This document shows positions 10,636-23,357 of a DNA stretch of 64,000 nucleotides, piece after piece. A program made the translations under genes and the position numbers. Location: contig NC_066581.1 of the NCBI RefSeq assembly GCF_024323335.1, positions 445,867,816 through 445,931,815 on the forward strand. The letters run 5' to 3'. The DNA is from Lathyrus oleraceus. Lineage: Eukaryota > Streptophyta > Magnoliopsida > Fabales > Fabaceae. The number at the start of each line of letters is the position of its first letter. The stretch's first letter is position 1. The notes under the pieces are model-generated. The model saw only the letters and a program-made list of their open reading frames with translations, was not told where the DNA came from and did no database searches.

Positions 10636-13600
10636 GTTGATCTTAAAACCCATTGAACATAATGATCCAACGCCATCTCCCAATTTTGAATTCCCTGGAT
10701 TTGAGGCAGAGGAAGATGACGTTGAGGGGATTCGTGATGAGATTACCCGTCTCCTTGAGCACGAAGAGAAAATCATTCAGCCGCATCTCGAAGACTTGGA
10801 AACAGTCAACTTCGGGTTTGAGGATTGTGTTCGCCTGGTGAAGATTGGGGCACTTCTTGAAGGGTCTGTCAAAGAAGATTTGATCAGTTTGCTACGAGAA
10901 TATTCAGATATCTTTGCTTGGTCCTATGAAGACATGTCGGGTTTAGATACAGATATTGTGCCACATTTCCTGCCTTTGAAGCCTGAGTGCGTGCCTGTGA
11001 AGTAGAAGCTCAGAAGAACTCATCCAGATATGGCAGTGAAGATCAAAGAGGAAGTTCAGAAGCAAATTGATGCGGGGTTTCTGGTGACTTCTACATATCC
11101 TCAATGGGTGGCCAATATTGTGCCTGTTCCTAAGAAGGACGGAAAAGTCCGTATGTGCGTTGATTATAGAGATCTGAATAAGGCTAGCCCGAAAGACGAT
11201 TTTCCTCTACCACACATTGATATGTTGGTAGACAATACAGCTAAATTCAAAGTCTTTTCCTTTATGGACGGATTTTCCGGATATAATCAAATCCAGATGG
11301 CACCCGAGGATATGGAGAAGACAACATTCATCACACCTTGGGGAACATTCTGTTATCGAGTGATGCCCTTCGGTTTGAAGAACGCCGGAGCCACGTATCA
11401 ACGAGCTATGACTACCTTGTTTCATGATATGATGCACAAGGAGATAGAGGTCTATGTTGACGATATGATTGCTAAGTCCCGAACGGAAATTGAGCATATT
11501 GAGCATTTGTTGAAGCTTTTTTAGCATTTGAGGAAGTTTAAACTTCGCCTGAATCCGAACAAGTGTACATTTGGAGTCCGTTCTGGAAAATTGTTGGGTT
11601 TTGTGGTAAGTGAAAGAGGTATTGAAGTTGATCCTGCAAAGGTCAAAGCGATACAAGAGATGCCTGCACCCAAAACTGAGAAGCAAGTCCGAGGTTTTCT
11701 TGGCCGCTTGAATTACATTTCCAGATTTATATCCCACATGACTGCCACATGTGCTCCGATATTCAAGCTCCTCCGGAAAGATCAGTCTCATGATTGGACC
11801 GAGGATTGCCAGAAAGCTTTCGACAGTATCAAAGAATATCTGTCTGAACCTCCGATATTGTCTCCGCCTATGGAAGGAAGACCTCTGATTATGTATTTAA
11901 CAGTTCTTGAAGACTCGATGGGTTGCGTACTCGGTCAACAAGATGAATCAGGGAAGAAGGAATTTGCTATATACTACCTCAGTAAGAAGTTTACTGACTG
12001 TGAGTCTCGGTACTCTATGCTTGAGAAGACGTGCTGTGCTTTGGCTTGGGCTGCTAAGCGTTTGCACCAGTACATGATAAATCATACAACTTGGTTGATA
12101 TCCAGAATGGATCCGATTAAGTATATCTTTGAGAAGCCTGCTTTAACTGGGAGGATTGCCCGTTGGCAGATGTTGTTGTCTGAGTATGATATTGAGTATC
12201 GAGCTCAGAAAGCTATCAAAGGTAGTATCTTGGCTGACCATTTAGCGCACCAGCCGATCGAAGATCATCAGTCTGTTCAGTATGACTTCCCGGATGAGGA
12301 AATTCTGTATTTGAAGATGAAAGACTGTGATGAGCCTACACTTGATGAAGGTCCGGAACCTGGTTCCAGATGGACGATGGTGTTTGATGGCGATGTTAAT
12401 CAATATGGAAATGGAATTGGGGCAGTGATCATTACTCCTCAAGGTTCACACATTCCGTTTACAGCAAGGCTAACTTTCAAATGCACGAATAATATGGCAG
12501 AATACGAAGCCTGTATTATGGGACTTGAAGAATGCATTGATTTGAGAATCAAGTATCTTGATGTGTATGGTGATTCGGCCCTGGTTGTTAATCAGATCAA
12601 GGGAGAATGGGAGACGAATCAGCCAGGTCTAATCCCATACAGAGATTATGCAAGGAGAATTTCAACATTCTTCACAAAAGTTGAATTTTATCACATTCCT
12701 CGAGAGGATAATCGGATGGCAGATGCTCTTGCTACGCTGGCTTCCATGATTGTGGTCAGATGGTGGAATGATGTCCCCAATATTACTGTGATGCGCTTGG
12801 ACAGACCAGCTCACATATTTGCAATCGAAGAAGTGAAAGATGACAAGCCTTGGTATTTTGATATCAAGAATTTCCTCCAGAACCAGGTCTACCCGCCAGG
12901 GGCATCTGTGAAAGATAGGAAAACTTTGAGAAGATTGTCAGGCAGCTTCTACCTAAGTGGTGAAGTACTGTATAAGAGAAATTTTGATATGGTTTTGCTC
13001 AGATGCGTGTATAGACACGAAGCAAACCTGTTGATGACTGAGGTCCACGAGGGTTCATTTGGCACTCATTCCAATGGACATGCCATGGATAAGAAGATGT
13101 TGAGAGCAGGCTACTATTGGCTGACAATGGAGTCTGACTGTTGCAAGTATGTGAAGAAATGTCACAAGTGTCAAATTTATGCGAATAAGATTCATATTCC
13201 CCCAACACTTCTGAATGTTATTTCGTCACCATGGCCTTTCTCTATATGGGGAATCGACATGATCGGCATGATTGAGCCGAAAGCGTCCAACGGACACAGG
13301 TTTATTCTCGTAGCAATTGATTACTTCACCAAATGGGTTGAAGCCGCTTCGTATGCGAATGTAACCAGGCAGGTGGTTGTGAAGTTTATCAAAAACCAGC
13401 TGATTTGCCGTTATGGTGTGCCAGAGAGGATCATTACTGATAATGGATCTAATCTGAATAACAAGATGATGGATGAGTTGTGCGCTGAATTCAAGATTGC
13501 ACACCATAATTTCTCTCCCTACAGACCTAAGATGAATGGGGCTGTTGAAGCTGCTAATAAGAATATCAAGAAGATTATCCAGAAGATGACTGTCACGTAC

Positions 13601-14098
13601 AAAGATTGGCATGAGATGCTGCCACTTGCTTTGCATGGATATCGTACGTCTGTACGCACTTCAACAGGGGCAACCCCTTTCTCTCTTGTTTACGGCATGG
13701 AAGCTGTTCTCCCAGTAGAGGTGGAGATCCCATCAATGAGAGTCTTTATGGAAGCCAAGTTGACTGATGCTAAATGGATGCAGAGTCGTTATGACCAGTT
13801 GAATTTGATTGAGGAGAAGCGGTTAACTGCCATGTGTCATGGTCAGTTATATCAGCAGAGAATGAAGAAAGCATTTGATAAGAAGGTCAAGCCTCGTGTG
13901 TTCCGAGAAGGTGACCTCGTGCTCAAGAAAGTTTTGTCTTTCGCGCCCGATTCCAGGGGCAAGTGGACTCCAAACTACGAGGGTCCATATGTTGTTAAGA
14001 GAGCCTTTTCAGGCGGAGCTTTGATGCTTACAACAATGGATGGGGAGGATTTCACTCGTCCTGTGAATTCAGATGCAGTCAAGAGATACTTTGCCTAA
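10636..14098 (+). pseudogene. pol (E2): reverse transcriptase, dual RNase H, integrase; two premature stops
   Basis: Second exon of the Ogre polyprotein, beginning at the intron acceptor. An acidic linker is followed by reverse transcriptase with VDYRDLN near 11158 and catalytic YVDD at 11453-11464. A first RNase H domain contains ILADHLAHQP near 12228. A second, archaeal-type RNase H follows with DGD, AEYEA, GDS and NRMADALA (about 12380-12740). Dual RNase H defines the Tat branch. Integrase has an HHCC finger (about 13045-13170, ending CHKCQ) and the core acidic residues in WGIDMIG, ITDNGS and VEAANKN (about 13250-13560). There is no chromodomain; the product ends RYFA. In-frame TAG codons at 11003-11005 and 11522-11524 break the frame without shifting it. 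Confidence 0.92.
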
Positions 14099-16416
14099 AA
14101 AAAAAGTATATGCAAATGAAAAACAGAATAGCTCGCTAAGTTGAAAACCCGAAAGGGCGGCTTAGGCAAAAATGAGCGTCTCGGTGGAAAACCTGCAAGG
14201 GTAATCCAGGCAAAAATTAGAGACTTGAAAAAAAAGAGAATATTTGCATCCCGCTAGATTGAGTACCTCACCCTGGGGCAATCTAGGCAAAAATTAGGGA
14301 TTTAGCAAGTAACTGCATCCTGACAAGACTTTCTGTTCCACAGCTGTCATTTCGTCAGAGGATTCTCGATTCGTCGTAAACTGAAGTTTCGAATACATCG
14401 AGATTAAAATTGGTAGAGAAAGGATCATTATGTTCAATGTAGCCCTCTTCCAATATATATCACTGATTTCAAATTTGTACAGATCTATGGAGTCTTGCCA
14501 TTTGCAGGCTACCATTCCATCAAATCAATTTGAGCTTTTTATCCAATTATTTGCACTCTTATTTGTTTCAATTCAACAAATGTTTTGCATGTTTTAATTG
14601 ATAAAATATCATTGTTTTTAAACAAATAAATTTTTCAAATTTGTTGTTTTAAACAAAGTGAATACTCACAATGTCGAAAGGATACTCAAAGATATCTCAG
14701 TGCTCTCCCAAGGGTGGCATGATCTCCAACAGGTAAGACATTTGGTTCATATTCCTGATTTGGTTGTATCTTCTTTCTCCAGATCTTGTGATGGGGTTAT
14801 TCCCCAGCATACTTGCAAGCAGAGTGTTGTTGAAGACTTAGTTTTCTCCAACAACAGTTTTCCCCAGTAGAGTTGCTTATGCAGTTGGATTCTACTTGGA
14901 TGATGTTTTTCTCCTTCAGTGGGTTGTTCCCCGGATTTGTTTGGAGTTACGAAGCTTTTTGTTTCTCAGTTGATGCTGAGATCCCCTGCGGATCTTCGAG
15001 ATTTTCTCTTGTTCCCCAACAGATTCGTCTTGGTGGCTGTTTTGCCCGTTGTGACTTTCTGTACCCTGGTTGGGTTGTTTGCTGATCCAGCATTCAGAGA
15101 TTTGGTGTACCCTGATGTCTCTAATCCTCTGTTCTCCAGCAGTACCCGCAAATCTATGCTTTATAGCATGTAGATCTCCGCAGATTGGCTTTCCAGTTGG
15201 TTTTCCCCTAGAAGTATAGTACCGGACGTTTGATTCCTGGACCTGTTTGTGTTAGATATGTCTGTTTTGTCAGCATTCATCAAAACATAAATCATCCATA
15301 TTCATGCATATTCATAAACATTCAGATATTCATGTTGCATTTTTGCCATATATCTTTCGTTTGTTGTTCCTTGCTATGGTTGTGCAGATCCCCAATAGAT
15401 CTCCCCTAGCAGATGTCAGGTGTTAAATCTCTCCATATAGAGTCAGCCCCGTAAGCAGAAAGTGTCTGTTGTCTTTCCTTCTGCAGTTCCCCACTGAGAT
15501 ATATCCTCGTGGATGACGGTTTCTTCCGTTTCCTCCCAACACATATATTGGGATGGATTTTCCTATTTGAGTTACATTCTCATTAGGACGTGTCTTGATT
15601 TAGTCTGACTTTTCGGATTATTCCCGGATTGGCTATTTGTCAACTGTCTTGTGCTTCCCAGTGGGTTGTTCCCCAGCGGAGTTCTTCGGGCCTCTACCCT
15701 TATACCGGTAGTTGTAAGTCCTATGTTCCTTGCCCTTTTGACGGAATTGGTGGTTATATACCTTTTATTCCTCGGCAAGATTTTTGGTTTTCTACCTAAT
15801 AGGGGGTAGTCGTAAATCCTGTTTCTTACTCTCCAACAGAGTTTGTGGTTTGTTATAAACCTTATTTTTTGTTTCCCGTGCGGATTTGTGATTTGTTCTA
15901 TCCCCACGCAGAGTTTTTTTGGTTTTCTACCCCTTATTCGGTAGATGTAAACCCTAATTCATAGTTATCCCCACCAGAGTATGGCTATTACCCTGTATTC
16001 GGTAGTTGTAAGTCCTATCTCTTTTCCCCTAACAGAGATAACCTTTGTGGTTCGTCCTGATTGTAAGTGGATTCCTGTTGTTGTGGTTTTTATCCCTAAC
16101 AGAGTTGGTGTCTCCCTGTGGTGATTTCTATCCCCAGTTGAGTTTGTGGTCTTCTACCCCGTATTCCGTAGTTGTAAATCCCAAGTGTTGATGTTTCTCC
16201 CCAGCGGAGTTTGTGCCTTGTGGTACAGTTGGATAATTGTCGGATGCTTGCAATTTATCCCCAGCGGGTCTCCTTTCATTTACCCTTGTGTTGGTAATGT
16301 TGTTGCTCCCTTTGATTGGTCATCATTATATACCTAGTTTGGTATCCCGGTGCCTTCCTTTTCGGTTGATTTATCCTTTATTAACCCAGTAACCGGTTGT
16401 GGATAATCTTCCATGC

Positions 16417-17000
16417 GAGTATGTTATTCACGGTCTGCCGGTAATGAATAATATATCTCATGCACTCTTCACTCGAAGCCTTTTGTGTTTCCCTGGTCGA
16501 GTAAGTTTCGTATTTCCCTTTGTGGAATCGAATATTCTCTGTTGTTGGATAATTGCCGGATGCTTGCAATTTATCCCTTTGAGTTGTCTTTCGTTTACCC
16601 GGATGCTTGGTATCGATTGTCTCTTTTTTTTGGTTAGTCACCTATTATATACTTTGGTATCTCTGGTGTCTTTTCCTTTCGAGTATGTTATTCACGGTCT
16701 GCCGGTAATGAATAATGTGTCTCATGCGCTCTTTAGTTGGAATCCTTTGTTGATTTTCCCCAGCTGAGCAAGATTCGTATTCTTTGTAGAATCGAATATC
16801 CATCCTTTAACCAGTTTGTGTTTTAGATGATGAGTGTTTTGGCATATATACCAATTCACGTTTTCGGTAGATCACCTATTATATGCTTCGGTATCTCTGG
16901 TGTTTCTTACCACGCGAGTTTATTATCTACGTTCTGACGGTAATAGATAATATATCTCATGCGAGTATTCTTATCCACGGTCTGCCGGTAATGGATATTA
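16417..17000 (+). repeat. Four copies of a covarying hairpin in E2 3' UTR
   Basis: Copies at 16417-16459, 16681-16723, 16921-16955 and 16971-17005. The outer arms are TTATTCA/TGAATAA, TTATTCA/TGAATAA, ATTATCTA/TAGATAAT and TATCCA/TGGATA. The inner arms are CGG/CCG, CGG/CCG, CGT/ACG and CGG/CCG around a TCTG loop. Each is followed by ctcatgc or a close variant. Arm changes are matched by changes on the other side. Confidence 0.65.
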
Positions 17001-17808
17001 TATCTCATGCACTCTTTGGGTTTGTGTCCCCAGTTGAGTAAGATTCGTTTTCCTGTTGTGGATTCGAATGTCCATCCTGTAAGTCGATTTGCTTTTTCAA
17101 GCCCTCCTTTCGGATGATGAGTGTTTTGGCATATATACCAATTCACATTTCGGTCGGTCACCTATTATATACCTCGGTATCCCTGGTTTCCTTCCTTTCT
17201 GCTCCCTATTATGACCTCGGTCCCCTGTGGAGTCAGATTTTCCTGAGTTTATGTACGTTTTTCAGGTCTTTCTCAGATGTTTGGTTGATTGGTATCTCTC
17301 ACCCTTATACCGGTCTTAGATATTCATTCTTCCTGAGTTTGTTGCCTTTATACCGGAGTTTCCTGTTGCTTCTCCCCGGAGTCAGCTTGTATCTCTCCAA
17401 TGGATGTTCTTCCTTTGAGATTTTCTTTTCCCCAGTGTGAGTCCTTCACTCCCCAGTGAGGTCTCCAGTCTAATTTTTGTTACCCTAATCAGAGTCGTGT
17501 CTTGTTCACGCTGTGTCAGTTTTGTTTTTCCCCAACTTGAAGTCGTGTCCTGCTCACGCATTCTTTTTCTTTTACTATCCCCAATAAGAGTCTTGTTAGA
17601 GTCTCTGTTCCTGGTGAGTATATTACTCCGACGGATCATATTTTCTTCTGTGTGAACCATATTCCCCACAGAGTTTGTGTCTTTTGCATACATCTGCATC
17701 ATGAGGTCTCTTAGGGACCAAAATTTGTCTCATTACTGTTATTTAAGCCCATTCTACCGCGTCGAGATGAAGATTTCTAAACTTCACTTCTCCGGCTAGA
17801 ATGACCTT

Positions 17809-17821
17809 AAATAGGGGCATC
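17809..17821 (+). promoter_or_regulatory. Polypurine tract of E2
   Basis: aaataggggcatc directly before the LTR start TGTAAGACCCC. The same sequence precedes the E3 LTR at 28011, and a near-identical one precedes the E7 3' LTR. It is the plus-strand primer site of reverse transcription in this lineage. Confidence 0.75.
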
Positions 17822-18964
17822 TGTAAGACCCCAATTTTGGCCCTAAGATCCCTCATGGCATCATATCATACCATATCATTGCCTCAAGGATCTTTGTGCA
17901 CCTTTGCTTCCCTCCTAGTGGGTGGGTTATCTTGTGAGTGTGGTTCTTGATCACCAAGCATGTATTGCATTTGTATATCATTGCTTTTCATCTGTCTATT
18001 AACCAAAAGTACAAAAATGTTGTCATCTAACCATGTTACTTGCAGATGAAGCAAATTAGGTCAAATCAGTCAAAGTCAGTCATTGAGATAGATGGTGGCC
18101 ATTCTTGAAGAACTTGGGCACCATGATCATTCATCAAGAGTTCATATGAGTTGTGACATCATTTTGAATCAAGATATCAAGTGGTAGGGGCTTGGAATTC
18201 ATCAGAACATGGTTCAGTCAACCAAAACCCTAGCAAAGTCAACTGTGGTCAACTATGCATTTAATCAGTGATTTGATGGTGGGAATTGGTTTGAGAGGTC
18301 TCATTCATGTCCATATAAGCCTCATATAACATTTCAAAAATCCACAGTGAAGAATTTGAAGTCAGAAAAGAAATTTCCAAAAATAGAAAGTTGACCTGTA
18401 ATTGGAATTTGCCAAAAATGGAAAGTTCTTCTCTTAAAATTTACATCATCATACAAGCTTCAAATGAATTTCTGTCCAACATGAAAGTTGAAGATCTTGT
18501 TCTCCCATTTCCAAAAATTCCAAGAACACTCATTTCTCATGTGTGGTTGGCAAGTTATGATCAAATCATTCTCAAAAATTTTTGAACTTCAAAGTGGCAT
18601 ATCTTCCAAACCATTTGGCCAAATTGAGTGAGGTTTTTTGCTACAAGTCATATTTGATGTGCTCTATCCAAATCCTTCATCATAATTCATCAAAAATCAA
18701 CCAATCAAAATGGCCTTTTTCAAGTGGCTTGAATTTAAAATGAGGGAGGTGAAAAAATGAACTTTTAAATTAACCATTTCCAATGCATTTTACCATTTGC
18801 CAATGTTCAGAAATCATGTTTTGGATGTGCTTAAAGCCCAATTTTCGCACTGCAGCACATGCGCATGCAGCATAAGTGGAATTTCACTAATTGGCAAAAC
18901 ATTTCCATTTGAGTTAATTTCAATTACCACTTCCTTAACCAAGCTTATGCATCATTAAACAGAG

Positions 18965-18970
18965 TATATA
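18965..18970 (+). promoter_or_regulatory. LTR TATA box (E2)
   Basis: TATATA inside cagagtatatatgcttc, followed about 25 bases later by aaaaccctag. This places the transcription start near 18995, giving a U3 of about 1.14 kb. Sequence inference only. Confidence 0.5.
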
Positions 18971-21900
18971 TGCTTCATTTCTGACTGCAAAAACCCTAGC
19001 CACACTTTGCCAAAACAGATCAGAAATCCATTTTCTCTCAAACTCTCATTGTCCTCACTTGAACTTTTTCTGAAAAATCTCAAAGAGCTCGAGCCTTGGT
19101 TGATTATGCCATCACCTACCATCCTTTTGGAAGCTTTAGTAAGTACCTTTTCATCACTGTAAGCAAAGAATCCACACTGTTGCATTGAGCTCTCTTCCAT
19201 GGCAGCTCGAATTTGGAGCTAGAAGCAAGGCAACTGAACTTCCAATACTCATCCATTCATCATCTAGAGCATCAAGAAACTTCTGTTTGTACTTTGCACG
19301 ACCAAAGAACCACCAAATCATCACTGTTCTTCAAGCTAGGTAAAATTTCGAACCTAGCCATTCTTAAAATCATGCTATGCTTTAGAAAGGTCTTGCCATG
19401 CTGATTATATTGAACTTTGAATCGTGAGAAATGGTTGTGTATTGAGAGAGAAACATGGATTTAAAGTTTGGCAGTTAGATTTTATCTTGCTCGATTCTTC
19501 CATGATAGCGTGAATTAAGGTTAATGAATGTTGGAATGTTAATGTACTCTGTTAGATGAACACAATGGTATGTCGATTTTTGATTTTTGTTGCATTTCGT
19601 TCTTGGTGAAAATCTGGAAATGATGATTGTGAACAGTATACACGAACCCTAATTTTGAAAACCCAGGTTGTGTTTTGATCCGCTGGCTTTTTCTCTTTGC
19701 ATGAAGTCACTATTCCATTGCCATGTGACCATTGGCTGCGTGACACATCCTTAAGTGAAACGCAGAGTTTCACTTAAGGGACCAAGTATTTACAGTTTTG
19801 CCACTGTCGTGTTATAAATTCATTTAAATCATTTTCTTATTTCATTTTTATTTCATTTTGTGTCCCAATCTTCAAAAATTCATAAGTCACTCATTTTTAA
19901 TCCAAATTTGATGGGGTTTTTTGTGAAATGCTCCTCATGATCTCTAGTTTATTATGATGATTTTTCCAGATTTTTTTGCACGTGTGGATTTTAAAATGTG
20001 CTAGGGTTTGTTCATGTTGTCCATTTTGTGTATGCTATGCCAATTTGCTTGTGAAATGATGATACTTAATCCAATGCCTCTGAAATTTTTTGTGCTTAAA
20101 CTAGACATGTTCATGGTGATTTTGGTGTAGAGTTTGTGAATTTATCATTGCTGGTTGATGAGATATGATTTTTTGAATAGAGGTGTGACAATTTGTGTCA
20201 CACCATTCATGTCCAACTTCTTGATTTTTATTACCATGCTTATTGAACTCAAATTGGTCTAGATTTTTGCATGAACATACTTGGGGATGTTGAGAATTCA
20301 TGTGAGTTTTTCTGGAATTATTGATGGCATTTCCTATTTGTTTGGAATTTTCTCCCCTGTTTGGTCATTTGTTGAATTTTTGTGACACTTGATGTTATAT
20401 GATTTGTGAAATTCTAATGCTTAATTGGATGGACTTGAAATTTGACATGTGAATTGTAGACATCTTAAAGTTTTTCATGGTTTTGGTCCCATTCATTTAT
20501 CATGTGATGTCACTGTTTTATGATTTATTGAAGTTGGTGCATGTTTTGATGCTTTGTATGAGTTTGCTTGAACTTGCTTTGACTTTCTGTTTTTCATTGA
20601 CCTACTTCCCTTGATCCAAATGAGCTGAAATTTGGTATGATTATCATGTTATGGATGATGTTTGATCATGAATTATTTGAGAATTTTATGAAATGTTTGT
20701 GACTGGATTTGAGTAGAGCCTTTCTGTTGACTTCTTTGAGGTTCTATATGACATGCCTTGACCTAATTTGTTTGTGAAATGATAATGATGGATGGTATGA
20801 ACATGAAACCACTTGGGTTTGTTTCTTAATTGTTTGAAATTGATTTTAGATATCTTTCACTTGTTGTTTTGGATTTCTTATCTCTTTTTGACCCTAGGCT
20901 TGTCCTAGTGGTCTTGTTTCTCATGCTTAAGTTTGCTTTTCAGGTTAAGAAGCAAATGCCTTAAGGAGACTTATGCAAGTTAATTAAGTTTGATTGATTA
21001 TCATGAACTAACTTGTTTGTTTTGTAGGATGCTTAGCTCATATGCTTTGAGCTTTGTGCATTGCACATTTGACTGATTGTGTTGATCCTTATCTTATATT
21101 GGTTTTGAATTTGAATTGTATACTGATTTTACTTGATTGATTTCAGGTACCATTAGTTGCTAATAGTTCTTTGAGAACTTGCTTTGCTTTGCTTGATAGC
21201 ATTTGCATTAAGGTAGAATCCTTTTTCTTCATGTAGTCTGGAAGACCTGGCCTGTTACTTGGCCAGGCAACTGTCTAAACTCCTCCTTAAGAGACGATGT
21301 TTGTGCGTGTTTACTTTTGTCCCAAGCAGGAAAAGTCCTTTGAATAAGGCAATTGGTAGACAAAAGAGATATGTAGCCTATCTCCTACTATTCTGTGTGT
21401 CACTCACCTTGCTCACACTACTTGTGTTGATGCATAGAGAGTAAAAACCCAAGATCTATTGAGTCTAACTTGTGGAGAGAGTTCCTACCTTCTGAACTCC
21501 CACACCTTCTATCATTTGAACCTCTCCCTGACCAGGGATAAGAGCATGACGCACACCCCTCATATCCTTTCATCTGCTTCACCTTGGCTCTCAATGTCAA
21601 GGTTAAGAGCACCATTAACCCTATTCCAGTTGGCTTCAGTGCCTACCCTTTTGTATGAGCCTCATTGTTTGGTTATAGAGTGTGCTTAATGCCTTTGGTT
21701 GATTGATTGCTTATTTCATATGCACATGTTTGCTTGTATGATTTATGCATTTATCATCATTAATTGCTCATTAGTGCATGATCATTTCATTTGCCTTTGT
21801 GACATATCTTTGTTGATTGCCCATTGAGGACAATTGTAAGACCATTCATTGGCCATTGTTCCTATGATATGGAAGTGAGTATAAGACCATTTCATTGGCC

Positions 21901-22059
21901 ACTCATCTTCTCTTTGCTTGATGCATTTGTGTGATTTATGTGAGGATGCAATTGTAAGTCCATGTAATTTGGCATTTGTTTTCCCATGATCATATGTTGG
22001 AGGTTAGAATAAGCCCAGATAGATTGGCATCTGACATCCAAATGTCTTGTTTCATTTTT

Positions 22060-22316
22060 GTTGGAGATTGGTATAAGTCCAGATAGATTGGCATTCGGTA
22101 TCCACTTTTTATTTCTTTGTTGAGGAGATTGGTATAAGTCCATAGAGTGGCCTCTGATATCCAATTCTGTTTTAGGAGATTGGTATAAGTCCATAGAGTG
22201 GCCTCTGATATCGAGTTCTGTTTTAGGAGATTGGTATAAGTCCATAGAGTGGCCTCTGATATCCAATTCTGTTTTAGGAGATTGGTATAAGTCCAGTAAT
22301 TGGCATCCGGTATCCG
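22060..22316 (+). repeat. 51-bp tandem repeats in E2 LTR
   Basis: The word ggagattggtataagtcc recurs near 22124, 22175, 22226 and 22277, spacing 51 bp, with ccatagagtggcctctgat between copies. An older copy lies near 22065. The same array, more degenerate, is in the E1 LTR (2280-2460). Confidence 0.85.
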
Positions 22317-22950
22317 CTTTTGTTGACTTTCTTCTTTTGATTTGCTTGGTTGTCATTGCTCATTGCCTATTCCAAAGGACGCACTTGAATCATCTTCTAT
22401 ATGATTTCAAGAGGTGAACCTTCTAGGAAGTTTTACACTCCATCTTCATCCATTCATCCATTTTTTCCTAAACCTTTTCACACATTACTTTCAAAATTTG
22501 AGATAAATATTGTGCAAACATCTTCATGCTTTCAAATTAAAAACCTGGACCCCAAGTCCTTGACTTTTTCAAACTCCATTTCATAATACTTCTTTTGAAT
22601 CAATCTTAATCATACTTTGACCCTCCTTTTGTGAATAATCATAATCAATTAACCTCACCCATTCAATTGTTTTGTGGCTTTCTCCATTCTTGCAAGCTTT
22701 CATACATTAGCCATAGGTTTGATTTATCCTAGTTGGTTGATGTCAATCTCACCTATTTGTCTTTAGTTGATTGAATTGTAAGTCTTCCTTGCTTATTATA
22801 GGGTTAACCCCTCACTAGCAAGTTGAAGCTTTTCTCACATGGTGGACTCGTTGTTTGTATAAGGTTGAGTTTTCTCCCGTGGATAACGTAAGACCTTAAG
22901 GCTTGTGTTTAAAATTGAATCCACTAACTTTTGGAAATCTTTTAGCCGAA

Positions 22951-22991
22951 CTACGGCGTTTTGATCCTTACCTTTGATGGAAGGTACGTAG
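22951..22991 (+). other. Conserved two-stem hairpin near LTR end (E2 copy)
   Basis: Outer stem CTACG (22951-22955) with CGTAG (22987-22991); inner stem TACCTT (22969-22974) with AAGGTA (22981-22986). It lies about 370 bp before the LTR end. Confidence 0.55.
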
Positions 22992-23357
22992 GCAACGGGT
23001 TCATCCGTTCGAACACAAAAATAATAAAAATTGTATATTCTTTTCTCATAATCCCAATCATGTTTGCACAATAAATATTTCATAACAAATAACAATTTAG
23101 TACAACAAGTGTGAAAAGGGCTCCCTAGGAGTACCTAAGACGTAGTGGGTGCCTAACACCTTCCCATTACGTAACTTACCCCTTACCCAGACTCTCTGAT
23201 CTTTTCATTAGTTTTCTACGCGTAAAACTTCTTAGGCTTTTGTTCGCTTTTTAGCCAGTCCTTTGGATAAATAAAAGTGCGGTGGCGACTCGAATTCATT
23301 GTATGCTTTGCTTATGGTTTAATCAATAAATCATATAGCGACGAATACACCGCTACA

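Larger units (their letters stand above)
14099..17821 (+). other. E2 3' untranslated region with hairpin-forming repeats
   Basis: About 3.7 kb without a coding frame. It begins with repeats of gaaaaccYgaaagggcggc..aggcaaaaa (14140-14290). From about 14700 it contains many copies of ccccag(c/t)(g/t)gagt and of short hairpins with arms CTACC/GGTAG (15694-15711, 15792-15809, 15927-15944, 16280-16297, 16330-16345). Four larger hairpins lie at 16417-17000. Homologous stretches follow pol in E3 (24678-28011) and E7 (47928-52421, minus). Long 3' UTRs with tandem repeats are known in Ogre elements. Confidence 0.7.
8544..23357 (+). mobile_element. E2: Ogre Ty3/gypsy retrotransposon, gag to 3' LTR
   Basis: Plus-strand order: gag remnant, protease, intron, reverse transcriptase, RNase H, second RNase H, integrase, long 3' UTR, polypurine tract, 3' LTR. 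The 5' LTR, ORF1 and N-terminal gag were separated by insertion of E1 and lie to the left of the window. The 3' LTR ends at 23357 directly against pol of E3, so E2 inserted into E3 (candidate duplication gatat at 23358-23362). Three in-frame stops make this copy inactive. Confidence 0.88.
17822..23357 (+). repeat. E2 3' LTR (5536 bp)
   Basis: Starts TGTAAGACCCCAATTTTGGC and ends GACGAATACACCGCTACA. It has the same termini as the E1 LTR in opposite orientation and the same start as the E3 LTR at 28012. It contains a TATA box at 18965-18970, 51-bp tandem repeats at 22060-22316 and the conserved two-stem hairpin at 22951-22991. The final 250 bp match the E1 LTR end closely. No gene is visible; the short open frames lack domains. 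Confidence 0.9.
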
